A DNA stretch of 35,581 nucleotides from an uncultured Clostridia bacterium. Its GTDB lineage: Bacteria; Bacillota; Clostridia; Oscillospirales; Feifaniaceae. The stretch covers positions 1 through 35,581 of the forward strand of contig CALWCA010000017.1 in assembly GCA_944376235.1 (NCBI GenBank), read 5' to 3'. Position numbers and translations under genes: made by a program. Within the stretch, counting starts at the first letter, position 1. The number at the start of each line of letters is the position of its first letter. The notes under the pieces were generated by a model. That model was given only the letters and a program-made list of their open reading frames with translations, searched no databases and was not told the origin of the DNA. Below are positions 1-9,400 of the stretch, piece by piece.

Positions 1-1
1 T

Positions 2-73
2 GCTGACGAATTTCGCAGAATTGCCGAATACATTGAAATTAACATTTCTGAAATTCCCGCCGCGGCGGGCTGA
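2..73 (+). CDS. C-terminal end of an unknown gene (partial)
   Basis: Reading from base 2 gives an open frame of 23 codons that ends at TGA 71-73; the start lies outside the window. The residues (ADEFRRIAEYIEI and on to AAAG) look like an amphipathic helix, but no family can be named. The stop overlaps the ATG of the next ORF (TGATG). A GC-rich hairpin (GGCGGGC, loop TGAT, GCCCGCC) lies right over the junction, so the pair could be translationally coupled, or the second frame could be chance. Base composition is AT-rich, like the next ORF and unlike the rest of the window. Confidence 0.35.
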   Translation, partial: ADEFRRIAEYIEINISEIPAAAG

Positions 74-414
74 TGCCCGCCACACCATTTCTGGCAGTGT
101 GTTTTCCTAATATGAAACATTCATATGGAGATGGATATACTTTCGAGGATTACAGAGAGTTTCTGCTATACTCAGATGGAGAAGATACTGTTGATTTGAA
201 CGGCGCAATCTCAAATTTTACAAATACCTATACTCAATCAGGGTCAAGTGCGGGAACAAATGTGATAGCATTTAAGCCGCTTACCGACGAAACATATACT
301 GGTTATGGATACTTAAAAGTGCCGATAGAAGTTATGCAGAATGAATCTGAACCTCTAACAATTAACCTTTCTGTTTCAGGCGGTGAAGGGTCATATTCTT
401 ACAACATACGATAA
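73..414 (+). CDS. hypothetical protein in AT-rich flank
   Basis: This 113-codon ORF ends at TAA 412-414 and is followed nine bases later by a good terminator, which supports a real transcription unit. The ATG at 73 overlaps the previous stop but has no visible ribosome binding site. An alternative ATG at 112 would give a 100-residue product beginning MKHSYGDGYTFEDY. The protein is acidic and rich in Ser, Thr, Tyr, Gly and Asn with alternating hydrophobic residues, which suggests a beta-rich fold. I see no signal peptide and do not recognise a family. It sits in the AT-rich segment left of the tRNA-Ala remnant, so it is probably cargo of an integrated element. Confidence 0.4.
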   Translation: MPATPFLAVCFPNMKHSYGDGYTFEDYREFLLYSDGEDTVDLNGAISNFTNTYTQSGSSAGTNVIAFKPLTDETYTGYGYLKVPIEVMQNESEPLTINLSVSGGEGSYSYNIR

Positions 415-422
415 GCAAAAGA

Positions 423-454
423 AAGGGCGGGAGCAATCCCGCCCTTGCCTTTTA
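423..454 (+). terminator. intrinsic terminator after the AT-rich ORF
   Basis: A ten base-pair stem (AAGGGCGGGA / TCCCGCCCTT) with a GCAA loop is followed by GCCTTTT. It starts nine bases after the stop at 414. Confidence 0.75.
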
Positions 455-511
455 CCCATGAAAAAAGCGGCCCCGCGCCGCAAAAAAGACTCCCGGAAAC
501 CGTTGAAATTG

Positions 512-540
512 TTGACTTTTTGGGGAAAATCTGCTATACT
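512..540 (+). promoter_or_regulatory. sigma-A promoter upstream of the tRNA-Ala remnant
   Basis: TTGACT (512-517), a 17-base spacer and TATACT (535-540) form a near-consensus housekeeping promoter. Transcription would begin near 547 and run through the tRNA-Ala 3' half to the terminator at 737-773. No protein gene lies between. It may serve an element-borne transcript. Confidence 0.65.
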
Positions 541-673
541 TATTATAGTAAATTTCAAGCGCACAGGTAACGGAAAAATCAAGCCGTCACCTAAAAAGTA
601 AACGGCGAAAACCCTTGCGTTGCAACGATTTTGTTATTGTCCCCGGCCGGAGCCGCGTAGCGGCGTGAGGCCG

Positions 674-723
674 CTTGAATGGCATTCAAGAGGTCAGCGG
701 TTCGATCCCGCTTATCTCCACCA
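674..723 (+). tRNA. tRNA-Ala(GGC) 3' half, probable att site
   Basis: The sequence has an anticodon stem CTTGA/TCAAG around loop ATGGCAT (anticodon GGC at 681-683), the variable stretch AGGTC, a T arm AGCGG-TTCGATC-CCGCT, the 3' acceptor strand TATCTCC, discriminator A and an encoded CCA (721-723). A complete gene would need GGAGATA and a TAGCTCAG-type D arm upstream; neither is there. Instead the preceding bases are an unrelated GC palindrome (GGAGCCGCGTAGCGGC). The native-looking terminator follows directly. This is the pattern left when an element integrates in the 3' half of a tRNA gene: the intact tRNA would lie at the far left end, outside the window. A degenerate tRNA pseudogene is the alternative. 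Confidence 0.65.
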
Positions 724-736
724 ACTCGAGAGAGTG

Positions 737-773
737 AAAAAAGACCTGAAACTTCGGTTTCAGGTCTTTTTTT
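737..773 (+). terminator. UUCG-loop terminator of the tRNA locus
   Basis: A perfect 16 base-pair stem (AAAAAAGACCTGAAAC / GTTTCAGGTCTTTTTT) closed by a TTCG tetraloop, with the T run as its 3' arm. It lies 14 bases after the CCA at 721-723. Confidence 0.9.
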
Positions 774-1110
774 ATTTCGAAAGGGCAAAAAGCAGGATTT
801 TCATTTTTTCGCGGTTGACGCCCGGGCGGGGCGGCGGGTGCGCTCATGCGCTTTTTCGGGCAGGCGCCGCCCGGACGGCACGGGCGGAATTTGCCGGGCG
901 CGTCTGAGGCTCTGCCGTGCGTCCGCTTGGAGGTTTTGGTGCTGGGAGGGCATTTCCGACGCATTTCCGACATGTTAATTCCCCTGGCCGAATGCAGGAC
1001 AGCGCCTCTGTGCAGGCCGTATCCCTGCCGCATACCGCTTCAAAAGGGGGCGCGCCCTTTTACGGGCCGCCCCCTGTTTTGCCCTGCCGCACCAAGGGCA
1101 AGATCCTTTT
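774..1110. other. gene-free stretch between the tRNA locus and the kinase gene
   Basis: About 335 bases with no supportable gene. The only local structure I see is an 11-base tandem duplication, GCATTTCCGAC twice at 950-971. Open frames here have no ribosome binding site and no protein-like composition. Confidence 0.5.
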
Positions 1111-2379
1111 TTATAAAATGAGCCGGAACCGAAACCAGCTGTCTGCCAGGTCAAACTGGCAGACAGCTCCGTTTTTTTTGCAGAAAGAGGAGATGGACTG
1201 GACGCCAAGGCCGTGCCCTTCCTGCCGTGTGACCGGAAAGCCACTGCCGTCAAAGGAAATGTCGCCGGCGCAGGGATTGGAGATTTCCAGCATGACGCCG
1301 GGCACCCCCACCATTTTGCAGCGGATCTCCCTCTGGCCGGGCGGCAGCTCCAGATTGGCATGGATGGCGTTTTCCAGGGAATTGGCCACAACGATGGCCA
1401 GCTCCCCCTCCTCTACGGGAAGGGATTCCGGCAGGGAGATGGCTGCCTCCACCCGGATGCCGTGATGCCCCGCCTGTTCAAAGTAGGAGGAGAATACGGC
1501 GTCCAGAATGGGCGGGCGGCACCAGCGCATCTCCTTTTTTTCGTCCAGGCGTTTTTGGGCGGCGTCAAGAAAGCGCAGCGCAGCATCTTCGTCTCCCCGC
1601 GCCACCAGCTCCGCGACGGCCTGGAGACGGTGGCGCAGGTCATGGCGCTCCATGCGGATGGCATGTTCGGCAGCCTGCACCGCCTCTATGCGGCTTTGCA
1701 GGGCAGACAGCTGCAAAACGGTCAGATGGGCGCTGTGCCGGGCCTCCGCCTCCTTTTGGACGCTGGAAAAGAGGGACATCAAGACCGAGTAGAACCCCAC
1801 CATGAGCAGGGAGACGGAGGGCTTGAGGATGGTGCTCATCCGGTCAAAGCCCACATAGCCGGGAATCAGGTAGGCGATGATCCCATAGTAGGCCGCCATG
1901 ACCAGGCACATCATCCACCAGCCGTGGCGCAGCTTTGTCATGGCCTGGAGGAAGAGGGGGCGCAGGAAGCGGATCAGAAAGCAGATCACGCCTGCGGTGA
2001 GAAGGGCATAGGTGAGCAGCATCGCCAAAAAGCTGCCGCCCGACAGGTAGTAGGCCAGCCCGGCGCCGTGCTGGATCAGCATGCAAAAGAGCACGGCAGA
2101 CAGGAGCTGAAACACCATCCGCCAGCCCCGCAAGCGGCTGAAGATCAGGAGCAGCAGCAGGGAGGGCAGGTGGGCCGCCAGGGTGTAGACCCGCACCGCC
2201 GTGTCCAGGCCGGCCGTCAGATACAGCGCGGCCACCGCCGCCATCACCAGCAGCGCAACGCCGCCGACCGTCAGCGCGGTGAGCCGCCGGGAGCATCGGC
2301 TGTCCAGAAAGAGCAGCAGCATGGTCATGCCCAGCGCTGTCATGTATTCCAGGGAAAAGAGCTCTACGATGTCTGCCAT
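1111..2379 (-). CDS. GHKL sensor histidine kinase (AgrC/ComD class)
   Basis: Membrane sensor kinase of 422 residues. The first two thirds hold about six hydrophobic segments, so the sensor is the membrane domain itself, as in peptide-sensing kinases. The cytosolic part has the H box (ERHDLRHRLQ, phospho-accepting His near residue 246), the N box (ANSLENAIHA) and a short G box (GHGLGVQSI), typical of the GHKL group partnered with LytTR regulators. I chose the ATG at 2379 because GGGGGAGGG lies just upstream; a GTG at 2400 would add seven residues. It overlaps the regulator gene by 16 bases, so the two are co-transcribed. The signal is unknown: no agrB or agrD-like gene is in view. The 3' end carries an A8 tract and an antisense terminator (1137-1179). 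Confidence 0.9.
   Translation of the reverse strand: MADIVELFSLEYMTALGMTMLLLFLDSRCSRRLTALTVGGVALLVMAAVAALYLTAGLDTAVRVYTLAAHLPSLLLLLIFSRLRGWRMVFQLLSAVLFCMLIQHGAGLAYYLSGGSFLAMLLTYALLTAGVICFLIRFLRPLFLQAMTKLRHGWWMMCLVMAAYYGIIAYLIPGYVGFDRMSTILKPSVSLLMVGFYSVLMSLFSSVQKEAEARHSAHLTVLQLSALQSRIEAVQAAEHAIRMERHDLRHRLQAVAELVARGDEDAALRFLDAAQKRLDEKKEMRWCRPPILDAVFSSYFEQAGHHGIRVEAAISLPESLPVEEGELAIVVANSLENAIHANLELPPGQREIRCKMVGVPGVMLEISNPCAGDISFDGSGFPVTRQEGHGLGVQSISSFCKKNGAVCQFDLADSWFRFRLIL
1137..1179 (+). terminator. plus-strand terminator inside the kinase gene
   Basis: A perfect 13 base-pair stem (AGCTGTCTGCCAG / CTGGCAGACAGCT) with loop GTCAAA, then CCG and eight Ts at 1172-1179. In the plus direction it is a textbook intrinsic terminator, yet it lies antisense to the last codons of the kinase gene. 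It would stop transcripts entering from the tRNA side. Confidence 0.7.
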
Positions 2380-3113
2380 GCCGCACCCTCCCCCAGCCAC
2401 CAGTTTCCCCAGGCCATTTTGAAATCGGCCGCCGCCGAGCGGGGCAGCGTCAAGGCCTGGCCGTTGTCAAACAGGGCCGACTGGCCCTGCACGCCGGCCA
2501 CATGCTGAAAATTGAGCACAAAGCTGGCCCCGCACAGATAAAAGCGCCGGTCGGCCAGAAGGGGAGCGGCGGCCTCCCGGAAGGGGAGGCGGATGCTCTG
2601 GGAGTCCACCGTGCCGTCGGTGCAGTAGTAGCGCACGCGGCGGCCCACCCGCTCCGCGTAGCGGATGTGCTCGAGCAGGATGCGCCGGGGGCCCTGCGCC
2701 GTGGACACCACCACGGCGCTGCCCCGCCGCTCCCTTCGCCTCTGCACGGCCCTGTCCAGCACCTCAAACAGCCTTTCGCGCGACACCGGCTTGAGCAGGT
2801 AGAAAAAGGCCCCGACCTCATAGCTGTCGGCCGCAAAGTCGTTGGAATTTGTGAGATAGACAATTTCGCCCCCGTCGCCCAGCGCCCGCAGGCGGCGGCC
2901 GGTCTCGATGCCGTTTTGCCCCGGCATGAGGATATCGAGAAGGTAGAGATCAAAGCCGCCGGCAGTGTGTACCTTTTCCAGCAGCGCGGCGCAGCTGGAA
3001 AAGGCCTCGGCCCTGCCTGCAAGGCCGGGACGGGACAAAAGATAGTCTTCCAGCAGCGCCAGAGCCTGCGTCAGCTCTTTTTCATTGTCGTCGCACACGG
3101 CAAAGCGCAGCAT
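2364..3113 (-). CDS. LytTR-family response regulator
   Basis: Cytosolic response regulator of 249 residues and partner of the overlapping kinase. The N-terminal receiver shows the acidic pair D8/D9, the phospho-acceptor D60 in LYLLDILMPG, T88 and the conserved K108 in LLKPV. Residues about 135-240 match a LytTR DNA-binding domain (RRILLEHIRYAE; a strand-rich core; RFYLCGASFVLNFQHV). Such regulators bind direct repeats upstream of target genes. ATG 3113 is preceded by GGGGAGGGA. The gene starts 365 bases from the oppositely oriented giant surface-protein gene, which makes that gene a natural candidate target, but I found no convincing pair of LytTR repeats there. Function of the pair is unknown. 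Confidence 0.9.
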   Translation of the reverse strand: MLRFAVCDDNEKELTQALALLEDYLLSRPGLAGRAEAFSSCAALLEKVHTAGGFDLYLLDILMPGQNGIETGRRLRALGDGGEIVYLTNSNDFAADSYEVGAFFYLLKPVSRERLFEVLDRAVQRRRERRGSAVVVSTAQGPRRILLEHIRYAERVGRRVRYYCTDGTVDSQSIRLPFREAAAPLLADRRFYLCGASFVLNFQHVAGVQGQSALFDNGQALTLPRSAAADFKMAWGNWWLGEGAAWQTS

Positions 3114-3478
3114 GCGGCCTCCCTCCCCGCTTCAAGGCCAGGGCTGCGCAGCAAATTCTGCGCAAAAGCTGGCCGATTTAACGCAGCCGATGTTTTTGCT
3201 CCTGCCGCGTCTGTTACAATAAAACCGGGCTCCGCGGCACAAAGGCCTCAAGGGGGGCCCTGCTGCTTTTTAAGATAACATCTTATAAAAGCGCCCGTCA
3301 AGGGGCCTTTCCAAAGAGGATACGGCAGCCGCCTTCGCCCGCAGGAGAGCCCCGGGGAAGGATCGGGCGCACCTCGGGCCTCAGGACGGAGAAAAGGCAG
3401 CTTTTCCGCGCGCAGGAGGGCTGCCGGGAAGCGGCCGGAAAAATGCGGCTGTTTTCTGAAAAACAAGGAGGATTGCAA
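3114..3478. other. divergent intergenic region, regulator / giant gene
   Basis: 365 bases between the response regulator (minus) and the giant surface protein (plus). It holds an inverted repeat at 3136-3174 and a short palindrome TAAGAT-AAC-ATCTTA near 3270-3286. A TACAAT lies near 3215 on the plus strand, but no good -35 stands at the right distance, so I do not call a promoter. The last 200 bases are probably a long leader of the giant gene. Confidence 0.5.
3136..3174. promoter_or_regulatory. inverted repeat upstream of the response regulator
   Basis: TGCGCAG and CTGCGCA (3145-3151, 3158-3164) flank CAAATT. An outer pair, GGCCAG and CTGGCC (3136-3141, 3169-3174), extends the symmetry. It sits 23 bases upstream of the regulator ATG, so it is either an operator or a leader hairpin in the regulator mRNA. 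It does not have the direct-repeat form of LytTR sites. Confidence 0.4.
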
Positions 3479-6400
3479 GTGAGAACGAAGGGGACGAAAA
3501 ACAAGGGGAGAAAGGGGCTTGGCCTGCTGCTTGTGATGTGTATGGTGCTGTCCCTGCTCCCGGTGACGGCTATGGCGGCAGAGGGAAACTGCACCGGCGA
3601 CCACGCGGGCTGGACGAAGCTGAGCGGAAACGTGAGCTCGCTTGCCGGGGGGAAATACGTCCTGACGGGCGACGTCCAGGTGCAGGCCGATATCTTTATC
3701 AACAGCGAGGTCACGCTCTGCCTGAGCGGACATACGATGAATTTGAACGGGCACAACATCACCATCAACGGCAACGCCGGAACGGAAGCCTCCCTTGCTC
3801 TGCATGACTGCGCCGGCAGCGGCAGCATCACCGGGGGCAACGGCGGAACGGCCAGCTCCGACCGGTATGGCGGCGCCGTATATGTGGGCGCCAGCGCCAC
3901 CTTCAGCATGTATGGGGGCGCCATCACCCAAAACACCGCAAACGACGGCGGCGGCGTGTATGTGGCGAGCGGCACCTTCAACATGTATGGAGGCTCCATC
4001 ACCAAAAACAAAACCGACGAGGTGAACGGCAGCGACGGCGGCGGTGTGTATGTGAGCATCGGCGGCAGCTTCAACATGCATGAGGGCCTCATCGCCGAAA
4101 ACCAAGCCTACAGCAACGGCGGCGGCATATGTACGGACGGCAGAGGCACCTTCAGCATGTATGGGGGCACCATCACCCAAAACACCGCATACTACGGCGG
4201 CGGCGTGTATGTGGGAGGAGCAACCAATAAAGAAATAACCTCGTCCATGTCAGGCGACGCCAAAATCACAGGAAACACTGCAGACTACGGCGGCGGCATG
4301 TATGTGAACAGCGGCACAGGCAGCTTCACCATGTCGGAAAGTGCCCAAATCACAGGAAACACTGCAGACTACGGCGGCGGCGTGTGTGTGAACTACACCG
4401 GCTTCAGCATGTCGGAAAGCGCGAAAATCGCCCAAAACGACGCCACAAGCAACGGCGGCGGCGTGTATTTGGCCGGCAGCAGCAGCAAAGGCAGCTTCAC
4501 CATGTCGGGAAGTGCCCAAATCGCCGAAAACACTGCCAGAAACGGCGGCGGTGGGAATGTACAACGCGGCAGCTTCAGCATGTCGGAAAGTGCCCAAATC
4601 ATCCAAAACGACGCCACAAGCAACGGCGGCGGCGTGTATGTGACCGGCAGCAGCGGCAGCTTCAGCATGTCGGGAAGCGCCAAAATCACAGGAAACACTG
4701 CAGACTACGGCGGCGGCGGGCATGTGAGCAGCAGCAGCAGCTTCAGCATGTCGGAAAGTGCCCAAATCGCCCAAAACACCGCAACCGCCGGCGGCGGCGC
4801 GTATGTGACCAGCAACGGCAGCTTCAGCATGTCGGGAAGCACCGAAATCGTCAGGAATACCGCCGACCCCCATGGCGGCGGCCTGTTTATGGACGGGACG
4901 GCCTTTACCGTGTCCGGCAATGTGAAAGTCACGGGCAACGGCAAGAGCACTGCCGACGGCACCGGCAACAACGTCAGGCTGGCGGGAGGCGGGAAAACCG
5001 TCACGATTGGCGCCGACGGCCTGCAAGACGGTGCCGAAATCGGCGTGAACATGTCGCAGGCGGGCGTGTTCACGTCGGGCGGCGGGGAAGCCTATGAGGG
5101 ATATTTTTATTCCGACAGCTTCCACCATGTCATTGTGAAGGAATCCGGTGAGCTCAAGCTGGAAGAGGTATCTGCTCACCCCCACAGCCACACGCTCTCC
5201 GGGGAAGGCGCTGAGGAGGCCTTCCTGCCCCTCAGCACCTTCACACAGCAGCTGAACGAGGGCAGCTACTACCTGGCACGCGACATCGCCATGGAGGGTG
5301 ACGAAGGTCAACTCACGATCTCCGGCACGGTCAACCTCTGCCTCAACGGGCATACCTTTGACGGCAGTGCCGGATACGGCGTCTTCCGGGTGGGCGCCGG
5401 CGCCACGCTGAACATCTGCGACTGCTCGCAGGACGAGTCCGGCCTGCTGACAGGGGATGCTGCGGGCGCCGCCATCCTTGTCCACAGCGGCGGCGCATGC
5501 AATCTTTACAGCGGCACAATTTCGTCGAATGGCAGCACCGCCTTGGCCGTTTCCACCAATCAACTCGGCCCCGGCAGCTACGAGGGAGGGCAGGAAAACA
5601 CTCAGGGCGGCAGCGTCCGCCTGTATGGCGGCAGGGTGAAGGCCGCCGGCGGCTCCTCCCAGGGCATTGAGGTGTCCTCCGGCCTGGAAAATGCCGGGGT
5701 CGGCGTCTATGGGGGAGCTGCGGTAAGCGGCGGCAGATACGCCGTCAACTTGGCCAGCGGCACCGTTACCCTGAGCGGCAGCCCCGACATAACGGGGGGC
5801 ACGGCGGACCTCTATCTGCAGGGCGGCTCCGCAAGGATTGCCGTTGACGGCAGCCTGGAGGGCACATTCCGCGTGGGGATGGACAGCCCCGGCGTGTTCA
5901 CCACGGACGGCGCAGCGGGCCATATCGGCAGCTTCGCCTCTGCCGACAGCGATTACAGCGTGGCGGCAAATGGCGACAATGAGCTCATGCTGGCAAGCGG
6001 CTACACGGTCACCTTCCAGCTCAACGGCGGCCAGGGCAGCAGCCCTGCCGACCAGTTTGTGACAAGCGGCGGCAAGGTCCAAAAACCGGCCGACCCCGCC
6101 CGCGACGGCCACACCTTCGCCGGCTGGTACAACGGCCCGGCGCTGTGGGATTTTGAGAGCGGCACCGTGACGGGCCCCTTGGAGCTTACGGCCATGTGGA
6201 TTCAAAATCCTGAGACCACGGCAGTGAGCGGCGACCTCTCCCAGCCCTACAAAACGCAGGGCGCGCAGATTTCCGTGACTGTGGCGCAGCAGTCCGGCCA
6301 CAGCTACAGCTATCAGTGGTACCGGGGCACGGCTGCCGACGGCAGCGACAAGGCCCCCCTCTCCGGGGCGACGGAAAGAACCTATGAGCTGCCTGAAGAT

Positions 6401-9400
6401 TTGCCCCTTGGCACCCTTTACTACTTTTGCGAAATCACGGCGGGCATTTCCGGCAGTCCGGAGCGGTCGGCCGTCACAAGCGGGCCCATTGCCGTGGAGA
6501 TTCGGGCAAGGGACTATGAAGCAGACGGCGGCATCACCGTCACGCCCATCGGGGAGCAGCCCTTCAGGGGAAGCCCCCTGCAGCCGAAGCCGGAAATTTC
6601 CTGCGGCTTTGACCTGCTGCAGGAGGGTATCGACTACGACCTTGCCTACGGGGAGAACACCGCCGTCGGCACCGGCACCGTGACCGTGACCTTCAAGGGC
6701 AGCTACACGGGGAAGACGAGGCTGGACTTTCCAATTGCCTATGCCTCCCTGCCGGGCGGCAAAAGCCTTGAAGACTATGTTGAAATCCCCGCGCCAAACG
6801 GTGCGGGCTGGTACAGGCAGAAGATTGTCCTGACCCCCAAAGAGGGCGTCAGCATCGGCACGGGCGACGATGCCGCAGGCGGCGTGGCCATCGCCAACGA
6901 GGGCGAAGACCTTGTGCAGGAGCTTTTCATCAAGGACAAAGAGGGCAACATCTTCCGGGCCGGGTTTTCCTACAGCCTGGACACGACCGCCCCCACGGCG
7001 GGAGAGCTCTCTCCCGCCACGGGCGACTGGACGGCCGATGCCGTCACGGTCAGCCTCTCCGCCTCCGACGGCACCTCCGGCATTGCAGGCGTCACGCTGG
7101 AAAAGCCTGACGGAAGCGGGCAGGCCCTCACCGGCGACGGCAGCTATTCGTTTGAAGCCGGCGTCAACGGCGTCTACACCGTCACCGTCACAGACCGGGC
7201 GGGCAACAGCACGAAGCGCAGCATCACCATTGGGAACATTGACAGCTCCACCCCCGGCCTTGAGGTCTTGGGGGGCGAGCTGAGCGGCAGGAGCCTGAGC
7301 CTGACCGTCACGGCGCAGCAAAATGGCGATTCAGAGGTCACCGTCACGGTGAGCAGAAACGGCGCCGACCCGCAGGAGATTCCGGGCGGGGAGTATGCCG
7401 TCAGCGAGTCGGGAACCTATACCTTCACGGCCAAAACACAGGCGGGAACACAGGCCACGGTGCAGAAAACCGTCTATGACGTCAGGGTCGGGGAGAGTGC
7501 CGAAGTGGTGGTCTCGGGCGGCAGGGTCGCGCAGCGCGGCAACCCCGACAGGCCCGGCTATACCTTTGTCGAGTGGTACAACGAGGCGACGGGGCGGGCC
7601 TGGGATTTTGGAGACACCGTCACGCAAAGCCTTGTCCTCGTCTCCCGGTGGATGCTGGATGGGCCGGAAGTGGAGCTGACGGCGGACAGCAGGCAGGCTG
7701 CCTACAACGGGGGAGAGACCGTCATCACGCTTGCCGCCAAGGTCACCCATAAGGCGCAGGGCCTGAGCTACAGCTATGAATGGTATCAAAACGGCAGGCT
7801 GCTTTCGGCGACAGGCGACAGGCTGCCCCTCTCAAGGGTGGCGGACGGCGGCAGCTATACCGTGAAGGTCACCGCCAGAGACACGGAGCTGACCAGCACG
7901 GCGGTGGAGAGCAGCCCGGTTGTGGTTACAATTGACAAGGCAAACCCGGTGACGCGCTGGCCCAAGGCTTCGGAGCTCACCTATGGCGACGCCCTGGGCA
8001 GCAGCGAGCTCACCGGCGGCGAGGCCGTTGAGGGCAGCTTTGCCTGGGAGGATGAGGTCAGGGATGAGACGCCGGCCGTCGCCGACAGCGGCAGGCAGTA
8101 TCCGGTGGTTTTCACCCCGAGAGATACGGACAACTACAGCACCGTGACGCAGGGCGTCGCGGTGACGGTCAACAGGGCCCTGCTGACCCCTTTCGTCGCC
8201 TCGGTGCGGGACAAGACCTACGACGGCAGCACCGAAACCGGCGGCGCCGTCGAACTTGAGGGCGCGGTGCTGGGGCAGGTGCCAAAGGCCAGCGGCGAAT
8301 TTAAGTTTGAGACAAAAGACGCCGGAACCGGAAAGAAGGTGTTTGTCACCGTCACGCTCGACGGTGACTGGGGACAAAACTATGAGCTTTCCACCGACAG
8401 GCTGGAGGCTGAGGCAGACATCGCCTCCAAAGAGGTGCAGGTCGTCTGGAGCGGCTTTGAGAACCTGGTCTACAGTGGAAATCCGGTCGCCGTGACGGCG
8501 TCTGTCAGGGCGGGCGACCTGGAGGGAGAGGATGTGTGCGCCGTCCTCGTGGAGGGTGCAGACGAGATCCATGCCGACGATTATACGGCAAGGGCCACGG
8601 GCCTTACCAACGGGAATTACCGCCTTCCCGACCCCGCTCCCACGCAGGATTACACCATTGACCCCCTGCCCGTGCAGCTGAGCTGGGATTATGAGGATCC
8701 CTTCTCCTACGACAGGCAGACCAAGACCGTCACCGCCAAAATCGACAATGTGGCGGCAGGAGACCAGTACGAGCTCTCCTATGAGAACAATGAGAAGACC
8801 GGGGCGGGAGAGTACACGGCCGCCGTCACGGGCCTTGGAAACAGCGACTATACGCTGGAGGGGGGTACGGGGCGCTCCCTGGAGTGGCGCATTGAACAGG
8901 CCGTCGTCAGCTTTGTTGTCAGCGCCAACCGCCACACCTACGACAAAGAGCCCAAGAGAGCCCAGGTGGCCCAGCCCGCCGGCCAGGTGGTGATGGAGGA
9001 CGGCAGCTACACCGTCGACTGCGACGGCGAGGATTCGCAGACCGTCGTCGGCACCTACCCCGTCACCGTCACGCTTCACGATGACAATTTCTGCTTTGAA
9101 GACGGGGAAGCCTTCGCCGTGGTGGGAGAGCTTGTCATTCTCGAGGCGCAGGTTGTCATCCCCCAGGCCGACGGGAGAGAATTTGTCTACGACGGCACGC
9201 AGCAGACCTATCACATTGAAGAGAGCCCGTATTATACCGTGGAAGGCAACCTGCAAAAAGAAGCGGGCGACCACACCGTCAGGGTGGCGTTGAAGGATAC
9301 GGAAAACTACACCTGGGAGGACGGCAGCAGGGAGGAGAAAACCTATCCCTTTGCCATCGGCAAGAAGACCGTCACCGGCACCTGGCAGGGGCTGACCCAG

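Noticed and set aside
649-723. Complete tRNA-Ala gene
   Set aside because: Only GGAG of the acceptor 5' strand can pair with CTCC, the D arm is not normal and the linker lengths are wrong; the 5' half is missing.
591-1033. Minus-strand frames with RDRTADLLNAIQA and SGIEPLTS motifs
   Set aside because: These are known false translations of antisense tRNA genes; here they mark the tRNA-Ala remnant.
1111-3113. agr-type quorum-sensing locus
   Set aside because: The kinase and regulator are of the right class but no AgrB-like protease or precursor peptide gene is found nearby on either strand.
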